64,000 nucleotides of DNA from contig MNCI01037756.1 of NCBI GenBank assembly GCA_015680685.1, forward strand, positions 101,475 through 165,474, read 5' to 3'. Below are positions 34,400 through 45,192 of this stretch, one piece after another; the first letter of the stretch is position 1, and each line of letters opens with the position of its first letter. The notes beneath the pieces are model-generated. The model made no database searches. It worked only from the letters and a program-made list of their open reading frames with translations, and had not been told where the DNA came from. Source of the stretch: Gnetum montanum. Lineage: Eukaryota; Streptophyta; Gnetopsida; Gnetales; Gnetaceae. The position numbers and the translations under genes were made by a program.

Positions 34400-35030
34400 C
34401 CTATAACTGAAAATTTTAAGCTCATTAAGATGACCAAGAAAAGCTTGTTGATCTCAAGCTCTATAGAGGTATGATAGTTACCCTACTCTATTTAACTACT
34501 AGTAGGTTAGATATGCCTTCAGTGTAAAAATGTGTGCAAGATATTAAGAAAATCACAAATAGTCTCATATAAAATCTATTAAATGTATTTTTCATTATCT
34601 AAAAGGTACTACTAACTAGGAACTTTGATATCCAAAGGACTCCTCACTTGATCTTACTAGGTATTGTGATGAAAATTATGTAGGTTGTACATATGGTCAT
34701 TGAAGCACTAGTGGAAATTACTTTTTTCTAGGAAAAAGTCTTGTATCATGGGCAACAAAGAAGAAAAGATCCACAACACTCTCTATGGTAGAAGAAGAGT
34801 ACATTCAACTAGAAGTTGTTGTGCATAAATTTTATGGATGAAATAAAATCTTAAAGATTTAGGGATTAAACCTTAATCTACACCAATTTTTTTGTGACAA
34901 CAAGAATTCAATCAACTTGAAAGAGAACCCTATTCAACATTCTTGTACTAAAAACATCGAAATTCATCATCATTTTATATGAGAACATACCCAACATAGA
35001 TATGTAAAGCTAGAATTCATTGAGACATAA
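34400..35030 (+). pseudogene. Decayed RNase H of element D
   Basis: Blocks seen are LYRGMIVTLLYLTTSRLDM, GTTN, YCDENYVGCTYGH, STSGNYFFLGKSLVSWATKK and STTLSMVEEEYI, followed by a frame change and IEIHHHFI, KLEFIET. Copia elements have GSLxYLTxTRPDI and DADxAG.. STSG..SWxSKKQ..ST at these places. The catalytic residues are partly altered and the frame is broken. Confidence 0.8.
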
Positions 35031-36276
35031 ATGTAGGATGAGAATTAGTTTAGGGGAAATATTTGGCCATTCTCTCTAGGACATGATATTAAAGTTGCAA
35101 GCTTCCAATCTCTAGCACACTTACTAAAAAATAAGCAATGAAGAATATATTCATACATAAATCTGGGAAAGTTACAAAGGTAAAAGAGTAAATAATTATT
35201 GACCAATTATTTAATATCTCTACCTAAAATGATCTTCATTGGTGCATGCTCTTGAACTCTACATAGTTATATCAATTTGCTTTTTGAACACTATGTTACA
35301 TGCTTAACTTCTTATATGCTGATAATGTATCATTTTGAGTATCCTTATGTGTTTCTAAAATCCTTATTACAAATAAGAGATGTAAAGTACTCACCTAAGG
35401 GATCTTAAGCATTATCAACATATATTGAAGCAAGAAAAGGTATTAATGCTCTCCTTTCACAAAGAATTTAAGGTAAGCTTTGAAATTAATTAATAAGATA
35501 TTATAAACTACCTTGAGATACATATGGCTATCTTAAATTATTTTATGAACATTTTCATGAGGATTTTTCTTGTTTAATTTTCTTTATCTATTTAACATAA
35601 AAAGCTATGTTATTTTGACCTTTCTTATGAAATTTGATCTATTTCTTAAAATTTGGTTGTACATATATTTACTCTCCTTGACATGAAATTGCTATGTCTT
35701 ATCTTCTAAATATGGAAAATGTGGTGAGAAATGTCTAATGAGCTTTTGCATAGATAACAACTATATGGTGTGTCTTGATGTTCATCTTTAATAGTATTTA
35801 TACATATGTTTGGCTTTTGATCTACATGGATTGCTATTTAGCTTTGATAAATCTAAGCTCTTCAAAAGTAGAATTATATTGGATGATAAGCTAGAATAAT
35901 GATATATTTTGTTACTAATGAATTCTTGGTTCTAAGATAGGTTACATGATCTTAAATGCTTAAAGTTTGAAATTTAGCCTTTGGATATTAACTAAAAGGC
36001 TTGGATTGTTTATGCCTCATTAATTTTAACCCTATTATTCCTTCTCATTTTTCCTACCTTTTAGGTGCTGTTCAAAAAGGAGGAGACTTTTGTGATTGTT
36101 CATGAAAGCTATTATGTTGTTCTTCTTTCATGATATATCTTTGGAGAAAAGTTATATTTTTTTAACCAATTATGATTTGATATATCTATATTTACATGTG
36201 TGACATTTAACTTTCACATAATTCTATGTGCTATATTTCTTTGAGATGTACTAACCCATTTTCTTAAGTTTTCAAC
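35031..36276 (+). other. 3' leader of element D with an upstream purine tract
   Basis: No ORF of note is present. At 36,072-36,086 the tract AAAAAGGAGGAGAC matches one in element F (63,694-63,722 reverse complement, TCCAAAAAGGAGGAGA) at the corresponding place. A second tract lies next to the LTR (45,178-45,190). More than one PPT is a known Sirevirus feature. Confidence 0.6.
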
Positions 36277-36281
36277 ATCAA
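36277..36281 (+). repeat. Left target-site duplication of element E (ATCAA for ATCAC)
   Basis: ATCAA precedes the E LTR and ATCAC follows it at 45,173-45,177. Element F preserves the empty site (GACATCACCAAAAAGG), which shows the original base was C. Confidence 0.75.
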
Positions 36282-37152
36282 TGATGAACCATGATTTGTT
36301 AGGCTTTGATATCAGACCCATGATATCAAGTACGTGATATCATGACATAAATAATGATATCAGATACACAATATCATGATCCTTGTGTGGGCCTATAAAT
36401 ACACCCTTGGGCACATGGGAAAGGAGGAAGTTAGAAGTCAATAAGTAGTGTAGAAATAGAGTCTTTTTGTCATTTGTTAGTTCTTCTCAACCCTTTCCCC
36501 TAGTGCATGCCCATAGTGTGATGATTGTAGTTGTTTGAAACCTTTATTCAAGTGTGACGTACTTGGACATGCACATGACTATAAATAAAGATCAAGATTA
36601 CTTCATCATTACAGCATTCACTTAGTTTTAATTGTTTAGTCATTATTTTTATTTATTGCTTTCTTAATTAATATTTATTTACCCTCTTTTACTATCCCTA
36701 TTATTAAATGCAAAATGAGTATGACCTAATCACAAGCATTTAAGTGTGACTACTTGGTATCCCAATAGTGTATCTAGGAGTCCTTAAGTAACATGCAATT
36801 GGTAATCCCAGTAGTAGTACACAAGGTCCAAGATGTGTACAGATTCTTAAGGATGCATGCTCATCACACTTAGGCTATCTTATATTCTCTCTTCCCCTTT
36901 CCTCTTAGCTTACACAAGTTACTCTTAATTGCCCTTAGGAGTAGCATAGTGATAGAAAACACATCATACACCTCACTCTAGACTAAACCATACGTGATAA
37001 AGCAAATACTAGTCTAGATGGGAAGATAGTGAACTGCAATCAATGTGTAACTATCTAGATACCACAACTAGTCCATATATGAAGTTCGACTAGATTGTGC
37101 GTGAACGCTCGTATTCATATGGTTGAGTGTAGGGGTACCTAGCTATTCATCA
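36282..37152 (+). repeat. 5' LTR of element E (871 bp)
   Basis: The terminal inverted repeat is TGATGA/TCATCA. U3 has palindromes TGATATCA whose GATATC cores lie at 36,308, 36,322, 36,336, 36,356 and 36,370 (the last AATATC). The spacing is 14, 14, 20 and 14 bp. TATA box CCTATAAATAC follows at about 36,392. The R/U5 part carries A/T-rich polyadenylation-like sequence near 36,580-36,690. Confidence 0.9.
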
Positions 37153-37153
37153 T

Positions 37154-37174
37154 TGGCACCATTGCTGGGGATGG
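37154..37174 (+). promoter_or_regulatory. Primer binding site of element E
   Basis: TGGCACCATTGCTGGGGATG follows the LTR after one base. It differs from the Athila/Calypso-type site TGGCGCCGTTGCCGGGGA only by transitions expected from CpG deamination. That site is normally attributed to tRNA-Asp. Confidence 0.8.
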
Positions 37175-37283
37175 TGTTAGTTATTTAGATTAGTTACATC
37201 ATACAAGATTTTTGTAACAAAGTATTAACAATATATCTTTTAGAAAGAAATAATTGTAATAAATCACACAAAAATTCACAATA

Positions 37284-39316
37284 ATGTTTCTCTCACATGA
37301 TTATGATAATGCAACAACTAGTAAGGAAATTCATTGGAGAACCAACGAATTAGATGATGATGAAGATAAAGTTTGGAGTACTCAATCTAATGTAGGGGTC
37401 TCTTATGAACATAAACAAAGACAACATTGTCCCAACTCACAAATGCATAACCTACCTAGTGACGATGAACCCTTGTTGGCCACTAAGAGCCTAATGCATA
37501 TACAAGAGGCTATTCGAATATCCCATAGGCATTGCAAGGAAAGCCATCTACCTAGGCTTGACTTAAACAACTTCCCCAAATTTTTAGGAGGCTATGATTT
37601 AGATCTGCAACATCATCTACAAGCTTTCCATGATGCCTGTGTATGGAATAATATTGATAATGGGTGGAAAAAACTTAAGCTCTTTCCTATGATACTTGTT
37701 GGCCAAGAAAAAGTATGGTATATGTCTTTAAAACCAAATTCAATTCAACGTTGGCTGACAATGGTATAACTCTTTAATGAAAAATATCAAACTTATGCAA
37801 GAGTGTCAGCCTCAAGGAGACAAATCCAAGAGTGGAAACAAGCACAACATGAACCCCTGGACATGGCCTTAGAAAGATATTATGCATTATTAAACAACTA
37901 CCCAGGCTATGGGTTCTTCAAGAAAAGGCTAATGTATCATATCATGGATGGGATCCATAATGAAACAAGGAAAACCTTGCCCCAGGTCAACTATATGAGC
38001 TATAAGCACACCAATTCCAAGAGCTTATCAAGTGGGTAGCAAAAGAAGAAGGAGAAATGACTAAATGGAAGAATGTTGAAAAATCTCAATGGGACCAAAA
38101 TCTCAATTTGACAAAGGTCCATAATTAGGAAGATGAGAAACCCACTCACCTCAAGGAGGTAGAACCATCTGTGCCAGTATTATAATCACTAGACAAAATT
38201 GAGGCAAAGATCAATAAGATGATGAATTGAATACATGAAAAATGTTGAGAATATGCCAACATTATTGGAAGTAGAGCCTTGATGAACCAAGAAATAGGAC
38301 AGAACACCACTAGACAATCAAAAAGAGGGATTGAAGAGAATAAGAACTCAACTACCAATCATACGTATCAATGTAACCTTTGCCTGTATGATCATCCCAA
38401 AGGTCAATGCCCAATCTTATCACATTTACATGAGCATTGGGGAAGAATGTTACATCTAGAGTTTGTACAAAAATATTGTGTTCAATCACAGTGGAAAAAA
38501 TCCAAATCATGGAGGAGGCCAACCCCAAACTAGTCAAGTCCTTCATAATATCCGAAGCCAAGTGCTTATTAAGTTCAACATCATGTTTTCCCAACTAGGT
38601 CAACATCCTCTATCTTGCCATATTAGTATCATTCTTCTAAATACTATCAACCCATATCCTCTCCAAAAAAATCACCTCCTCATGTGTTTTACACTTCTCC
38701 TCAATTTCAATATTCACATCCTTCACCTCCTTCTAGATTTCCATCAATTTTACTTAAAAGGTTTGCACCATAGCAACAACTCATGAATGATACTTGTGCT
38801 ACTACTATCAACCACAGTGGGAATCTTCCATAACATTGAAGGCACCCCTTCTTTAGACATGACCATAGGAAGGGAAAACACAATTCTAAGACCATTGCAT
38901 CCTCCAATTCAACACAAGTTAAACACTTTGGTGCATCTTTCTCCATGAACCCAACGCATCATGTTACCTTATCCAGGCCACCACTCAACACTCCAACAAC
39001 TATGCGACCCAATGAATACAACCATGTAGGGAGACATCTCGATCCTCGCATACCATCTTATGGTCATGGGTGCCATAGTGGGTCAACTCCATATCAATTA
39101 ACCACATCTTATAACTTGCCCCACTATGTCAACTTTAATCAAGTGTGTGAACCCTAGTTTAAGTACATTCCAACCACCACATCAAAAGACACCTAGTGGT
39201 TTGGGTATGATTGGGTTCCAATATTTCCAATATGCAAGGATCCAAACCTTCCATTTATTAATTCTCACCATGATCAAAAGTCTAGATATGGGGGACACCC
39301 CCCATTCTAACAAACA
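37284..39316 (+). pseudogene. gag of element E (near-complete frame with stops)
   Basis: It starts at ATG 37,284. The gag domain lies at about 37,555-38,000: LDLNNFPKFLGGYDLDLQHH, LQAFHDACVW, LKLFPMILVGQEKVWYMSL, NSIQRW and QEWKQAQHEPLDMALERYY. A C-x2-C-x3-H-x4-C zinc knuckle (CNLCLYDHPKGQC) lies at about 38,373-38,411, the spacing seen in Athila gag proteins. A Pro/His/Asn-rich tail follows to 39,316. Stops at 37,767 (TGA/TAA region), about 38,038 and later, plus a frame change, break it. Its total of about 680 codons is normal for an Athila-type gag. No protease follows. Confidence 0.8.
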
Positions 39317-40740
39317 AAATTAATAAATGTTTTTTCTTTTCTTTAATTTTACAATTTTGTGTTTTTGAGTTTTTCATCTTTTAATTTGTTGTTTATATTT
39401 TTGTTTATTGTTTCATCTTTTTATCTTTTTATGGGTAATCTCATCTATGAATAAAATGCTCATGTGACTTGTTGGTTGAGGTGTTGTTCTATGATATCAA
39501 GTCTCAAGTAACTAATTGTTTGGACAGCGAGCCCATCACATCCACCCACCCATTCTATTAATAAGAGGTCCTACTCTAGGTACAATGATATTCTTATTAT
39601 CATGAAAACTTAAAAGTAATGTTGTGCTCATTATTCCTAGAGTAAAAAATGATGGACTAAGCGAGATTGGCCAGGGTGTGACATCAAGGGGACTTGTGGA
39701 TTCTCTTTGGTGACATCTGTAGGAGTTATCATGCAGCTCGGTTGTACTAAGATCCTTGTAGATATAACGAAAAATGGGAGTAAGAGTAATAAAAGCACTC
39801 AAACAAAAGACCCAATGCTATTCTAGGGGGGTCCCACTGGAAAGACATGTACCCATGCCTAAAGGTAGGAAACTTCTTTGGATTAAGCATTCAAAAAAAA
39901 AAGAGAAAGAAGCATGTGCCAAAGTGGCCACACAAAAAGAAAAAAAAAAGAAAAGAGGAAAAAAAAAAGAGATCAATACAAAAGTGCCACAAAGCAATTC
40001 TGAATCACTCCTCTCTTGAATGAAATTCCAAGTGATCGTAAACCCTATTGTCATGGTACTCTTATGGTTGTCCATCATGGGATGAAACAATGCAATGTCA
40101 CTGATCAGAGGAATGGACTTGGTCTTGATTCTAGAGCGATAGGCTAATGACACATTAATCATGCCCTACACTCAAGATTCATTGTGTCCTGGGTCAATTA
40201 CCTCATGTCCCAATATCTGCAATCCCTTCTACAATTTGCTTCATCTTGCTGTCTAAGAATTTTTGACTTGTGTCTTATGTCTCATAGAATTCATACCTCA
40301 TCATGGTGGTATCTACATGTGTGTGTTTTTTGGGATTGGTGGGGAGTACATTTCACCCTTTTCATGCCTACAGACATTTTTAGGGTGGTTACATAAGGCC
40401 TCATGGGTAGGAACCTACTTTGGGAAGGACCCACTTGTGTAACCTTTGTAATTTACACTTGTTGCACATCACCATCACATCATTTTACACCCTCCGCATA
40501 CTATGTGGCCAACATTATTCTTTCCTTTATCAGCCTTTTAGTTCACACATTCCTATGCACCAAAATATGTCCTTTTTCCTCATTCTATTCATGAATGTCA
40601 TTGTTAGATTCTACTCCTTTATACCTTTTGTGCCTTCTGGTCTATTCAATGTTACCCTACACCTTTTCAGTTAACCTTAAATCCTTCATTTTTGGCTATG
40701 GAAATTTAGAAATTCATTCATTTTACTAAGTACCCTATTT
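39317..40740 (+). other. Element E spacer with a lysine-rich small ORF
   Basis: The region is mostly non-coding. An 81-codon frame at 39,774-40,019 reads ALKQKTQCYSRGVPLERHVP, then a run rich in Lys and Glu. It may be a remnant of an older ORF with a nuclear-localisation-like tail. Blocks at 40,080-40,150 and 40,410-40,470 have counterparts in element H (about 6,840-6,900 and 7,145-7,200), so the spacer is a conserved part of the family. Confidence 0.5.
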
Positions 40741-40744
40741 TCAA

Positions 40745-40812
40745 TAGGTCATGATATCAGGTTCGACATGATATGGGGTACGTGATATCATGTCAATAAA
40801 AACTATATATAT
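40745..40812 (+). promoter_or_regulatory. Internal copy of the LTR promoter module in element E
   Basis: The module has GATATC-type palindromes at 40,753, 40,770 (GATATG) and 40,784, then a TATA box CTATATATATGG at about 40,803. The 15-mer GTACGTGATATCATG (40,778-40,792) is identical to 36,330-36,344 in the 5' LTR U3. It lies about 550 bp upstream of the second ORF. I infer a separate promoter for that ORF; this is not shown directly. Confidence 0.65.
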
Positions 40813-40819
40813 GGAGTCC

Positions 40820-40849
40820 ACCCCCCCCCCCCCCCACCCCCACCCCCCC
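40820..40849 (+). repeat. C-tract just downstream of the internal TATA box
   Basis: Thirty bases are almost only C, with two A interruptions and a terminal A. This would be a G-rich, quadruplex-prone run on the minus strand. Its length may be unreliable in the assembly. Confidence 0.85.
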
Positions 40850-41357
40850 ATGCATGTCAACATCATTTTACATTGTTCATGTGAGGGGAGTTGTTTAAAT
40901 TTTCTTCCACAAACTTTCTAGCTTATGCACCTATCGTTCACATAGCCATAACTTACTCATTAATGCTCTGATTCCCATTCTGATTGAACCTATCTGAACC
41001 TAGAGTGTTTAACTTAGTCATGGGGGAAGGGTACACTTCAAGTTGTACATAATTTTTCCAAAATTCATCATCACTCGAAGGATATCATAAAGGGTAAAAG
41101 ACCATAAAAACTGTTAAACATGTTGCCAAATCAATTTTATCTCTTCACTCATACCATGGGAATTAATTTTTGGAGCCACCTAATTAAATTGGGCCCAATA
41201 TCAAAAATTTTAGGGGACATTTCATAAAATTTCCTAACTCTAGATCACACTAAATAAGAAATGAATTCATTTAAGGCAAGAAGTAAGGGTATAAATTAAA
41301 TTTTGTAAATAACCTTACTAATAGTCGACCCTATGTGATCACAAATGGTCCCTAAAC

Positions 41358-44140
41358 ATGGATAGCAAGGAGCACCCTCTCAAGGTGCATCCAAATAACC
41401 AAGGAAAGGTAGAGGTCAGGCATCTTCCAAGGAATGTGCAAAATAGGAGGCACAATCATTCAGCATCCATCAAGAGCCTCTTGTTACTGTGCAATCGGGA
41501 TAGGTAGAAGGAGGAATCGCTGAAGCACTTGAACAGGGACAACATCTCATGTTGTCCTTGAAATGTGTTCACGCAATTCATGAGAGGTCCACATCCACAG
41601 CCATGATTGTGGAACTCAACTTTGGATCTTTCACTAAGTTCACTCTTGAGGTAGTTAGGGACCAACTCAAAGGGTCTCCATTATGGCCCATCCTCTCTGA
41701 AAGTGGTTCCTGGTACTTAGGAGAGATGTACCAATTTTGGCACAATAAAGAAGAGGGCACCATAGTGGATATTGGTGGTTTTTCCATAGATTTTTCTACC
41801 AAAGCCATTTCAAAAGTGTTAAATCTTATGAATACAAAGCCAAAAGTTGCTCACCTACCCACTTACTCCAACGTTGATGCATGAAAAATCTAGTTAAAAA
41901 GGGCACACGGCAAGGAAGACAAGGCATATGGAGATTTGACCTTGGAAGAGAGAATATATTTCAAGATTGGTACTTATCACATCTTCCCCAAAAAAGGGCT
42001 AAATAGAATCTCCACGTATGCAGCCATAGGAAGTGCAATATTGATGGGCAAGGTTAATGCCAACCTCCCCCATCTATATCTCAAGAAGATCTTGAGGTGG
42101 TTTGAGGAACACAAGATAGGGAAGTTCACATTGCCATTTCCTTGTCTCATCAGGAAGCTATGCTGGCATACTAGAATTCTGGGGTACACCAATGATGTCC
42201 CGAGAAGGGCCCAAAATGCTTCATTTGCTAAATTTCTAAAAGCCGCCAACCCAAAGAAAAACTATTCATGAGACACTAGAGCCAAAACAAGAACAAAAAG
42301 TGGGGCCCACTGCAACTCAAAATGTAGAGCCTAGCCAACTCCCAAGCACAAGGCCTATTCAACAACAAGAAGTAGGGCCCAGCATAGGCCAGCAAGATCA
42401 ACCATCACCACCATTGTAGGATTATTGATCATCAATGAGCCATCTCAAGGCCATCACTGAGACAGTCAGCTGGGGAGGTTGTGATGACACCAATCTCTTT
42501 TGGGTCATCAATGATGTTGTACGATCCATGGTTTCCATAGATCGTGCATTGGGTGAAGTGTCAATCCAAACGAGAGGAGGGGAGACACACTAGTCACAAC
42601 AAATCTTGAGAAATGCTGCATCCATTCAAGTGCAAATGGAAATGAGAGAAGGTGACATAGTCATGGTCATGTAGCACTGAGATGTAGCAGGAGCTACAAA
42701 AGTGGTCATAGACTACATAAAAAATTCCTTCAATGTTTCTATTGTGCCACTGGTAGATTTCATGAAAGCACATGATGCTCAAACTCTAGCCTGTTCCTCG
42801 ATGACTCCTACAAAGCATTAAGATGTTCTTGATCAATTTCTGCAAAAAAGACAAGTGATGATGTCCCTGTTTAACATCCCTCAAGATGTTACAACAACTC
42901 AATCGGACCTCATCTCCAACAAGAGGAATATGGTCATGGTAGACATTAGGGTTGAGCATGCGGAGGCAGAGTTGGAAAGACTACAAGAGAGGCTCATCAC
43001 CTTGCAAGCTGCATAGTGGGATCCATCTTAATTCATCCCCATGGACTAGTTAGATTCTTTTAGGATGGATAAACTTAATAAATTATTGTTAGATAATAAA
43101 AGAGTGGTAGAGGAGAAAGAGAAGACTGATTGGAATGCTTCCAAGGCACAAGTGTAAACATATGCGCATGTTAAAGCACTCAAGGCCTTGCAGGAAGAAA
43201 ATAAACAGCTTGTCGTGGACAATCTCCAATTGACCACCATGGAAAAATAAAATAATGTTCTTGAAGATAATTTTTAGTAGCTATGAGAATAGTTAGTCAT
43301 GGTCAACCACGACATGAATCACTTGACTAGAGAGAATTGAACCCTCTTAATGAAGGAGGTATGCACAATCCATCAAAAGATGACAATTGAAATAAGCGTG
43401 TGGAAAAATGAGGCCAAGTGACATGAGAAGTTAAAAGAACACTTCAAGGATCAGGTGGGGATGTATAAGCAAGTCATTGAAAAAGAGATCCATATGGCTA
43501 AGGTCCACATTAACACCTTCAATGCCCAACATGCTAATTGGTGGGCCATATTGGATACCTATGCATTCATCCACCAAGTAGAACTCAAAAGTTGTGACCT
43601 ATAGATACAAGATCTTATAGAGTACATGGAATTGAAAAACCTATGGTATGCCAATTTAGCCATATTAATAGCAGGATGCTTGAGAATAGAGCCATAGAAG
43701 CAAGTAGCAACCACCTACGCGAAGTATGAAACAAAATTTGTTGAGCACAAGAAGACATTGTAGAAATTAGAAGTCATAAATTTTGAGTTAGAGGTGGTCA
43801 AGGCTAGCTTCTAGGGATAAAAAAATATCATGGAAGACTTGGCTCAATGACTTATAGATTACTAGAAATATAAGGATAAAGCTAGAGCCTATGAGGAGGA
43901 ATGACGGTTGTTTGTGGCCTGGTATGTCAAGGAAAATCAAATGTTTTTGTAACTATCATGTCCATGGAAGGTTATGACTCCATCAAACATTAGAGCATTA
44001 GCATGGATGGTACAAGACCCTTGAACTAAAGAGGAAAAGCTCTAGGCACTCCTTTAGAGCCATTAAATTCCAAAACTTGGAGCACAAGATAAGGGGAAGC
44101 GACCCATGGAGGAACCACCGCCACCAGGAACTACATAAAT
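41358..44140 (+). pseudogene. Second ORF of element E: long coiled-coil protein of unknown function
   Basis: It starts at ATG 41,358 (MDSKEHPLKVHP). A frame change near 41,560 leads to the conserved block ELNFGSF, SPLWPILSESGSWYLGEMY, GGFSIDF (41,600-41,800). LTLEERIYFKIGTYHIFPKK, a LPHLYLKKILRWFEEHKIG stretch and FPCLIRKLCWHTRILGYTND follow (41,936-42,220). A Pro/Gln linker (42,280-42,415) precedes about 550 residues rich in Lys, Glu, Leu and Gln with heptad-like runs. The C-terminus reads PWKVMTPSNIRALAWMVQDP, then a basic KGKRPMEEPPPP tail. Total is about 920 codons with roughly 30 stops. Elements H and J carry the same protein. I do not recognise it. Confidence 0.7.
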
Positions 44141-44321
44141 GTCAATCAATTTTGTAATTTTGGGTAATTTTGTAATGTCATGTCCATGTCACAATTTTTT
44201 TGTATTCAATTCTCCACTATGGCATGAATAAGTTCCTAGTCAGTCAATAATCCCATACCTATCCACTATGTAATCAATTAGGCTTGTTCTCATTTTTTTC
44301 AACTCGAGGATGATTTTTCAT

Positions 44322-44336
44322 TTAGTCGTGGGGCTA
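44322..44336 (+). promoter_or_regulatory. Polypurine tract of element E
   Basis: TAGTCGTGGGGCTA directly precedes the 3' LTR. Elements G (5,469-5,483) and H (49,404-49,417, decayed) have the same arrangement. Confidence 0.7.
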
Positions 44337-45172
44337 TGATGAACCATGATTTGTTAGGCTATGATATCGAACTTACAATATCAGATCCATGATATTAGGT
44401 ACGCGATATTGTGACCTAAATAACGATATCGTGATCCCTATGCGGGCCTATAAATACGTCCTTGGGCACATGGGAAAGGAGATAGTTAGAAGTTAATAAG
44501 TAGTGTAGAAATAGAGTCTTTTTGTCATTTGTTAGTTCTTCTCAACCCTTTCCCCTAGTGCATGCTCGTAGTGTGATGATTGCAATTGTATGGAACCTTT
44601 ATTCGAGTGTGACATACTTGGACATGCACATGACCGACAATAAAGATTGTGATTACTTCATCATTGTAGCATTCACTTAGTTTTAATTATTTAATCGTTA
44701 TTGTTATTTATTGCTTTCTTAATTAATATTTCTTTACCCTCTTTTACTATCCCTAGTATTAAATGCAAAATGAGTATCACTTAATCATGAGCATTTAAGT
44801 ATGACAACTTGGTATCCCAGTAGCATATCTAGGAGTGCTTAAGTAACATGTGCTTGGTAATCCCTGAAATAGTACATGAGGTCCAATATGTGTATGGATG
44901 ATTAAGGACAGATGCTCATTACACTTAGCCTAGCTTAGATTCTCTCTTCCCCTTTCCTCTTAGCTTAAAAAAGTTACTCTCAATTGCCCTTAGGAGTAGC
45001 ATAGTGATAGGAAACACATCATACACCTCACTCTAGACTAAACCATACGTGAAAAAGCAAATACTAGTCTAGGTGGGAAGACAAAGAACTACAATCAATG
45101 TGTAACTATCAAGATCATGCATGAATGCTCATATTTGTATGGTTGAGTGTAGGGATACCTAGCCACTCATCA
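44337..45172 (+). repeat. 3' LTR of element E (836 bp)
   Basis: It is collinear with the 5' LTR. The palindromes here lie at 44,363, 44,377, 44,391, 44,405 and 44,425, spacing 14, 14, 14 and 20. One retains CGATATCG, suggesting that TGATATCA arose by CpG deamination at both ends. It is shorter than the 5' LTR partly through a deletion near 45,080-45,120. Confidence 0.9.
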
Positions 45173-45177
45173 ATCAC
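45173..45177 (+). repeat. Right target-site duplication of element E (ATCAC)
   Basis: It follows the E LTR and is continuous with the element D polypurine region (ATCACCAAAATAGGGAAG). Confidence 0.8.
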
Positions 45178-45192
45178 CAAAATAGGGAAGAT
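45178..45192 (+). promoter_or_regulatory. Polypurine tract of element D
   Basis: CAAAATAGGGAAGAT abuts the 3' LTR. Element F has the better preserved version ACCAAAAAGGGGGATAT. Confidence 0.8.

Larger units (their letters stand above)
36282..45172 (+). mobile_element. Element E: 8.9-kb gag-only Ty3/gypsy element with an unrecognised second ORF
   Basis: Both LTRs (36,282-37,152 and 44,337-45,172) have matching ends TGATGA...TCATCA and an Athila-like primer site. The interior carries gag (37,284-39,316), a spacer, a promoter-like module (40,745-40,812), and a long coiled-coil ORF (41,358-44,140). I find no protease, RT, RNase H or integrase in any frame between gag and the second ORF. It is therefore non-autonomous, like the TR-GAG/LARD classes. 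The insertion interrupts element D just upstream of its polypurine tract. Confidence 0.85.

Noticed and set aside
37284-37769. The longest clean ORF in element E as a host gene
   Set aside because: Its protein is a retrotransposon gag domain and it lies just after an LTR and primer binding site.
40745-40812. A nested solo LTR inside element E
   Set aside because: Only the U3 palindromes and TATA box are present; no R, U5 or LTR ends and no duplication, so an internal promoter module fits better.
40820-40849. C-tract as a telomere-like or origin signal
   Set aside because: It is a homopolymer-like run without a telomeric unit; more likely a microsatellite or sequencing-prone tract.
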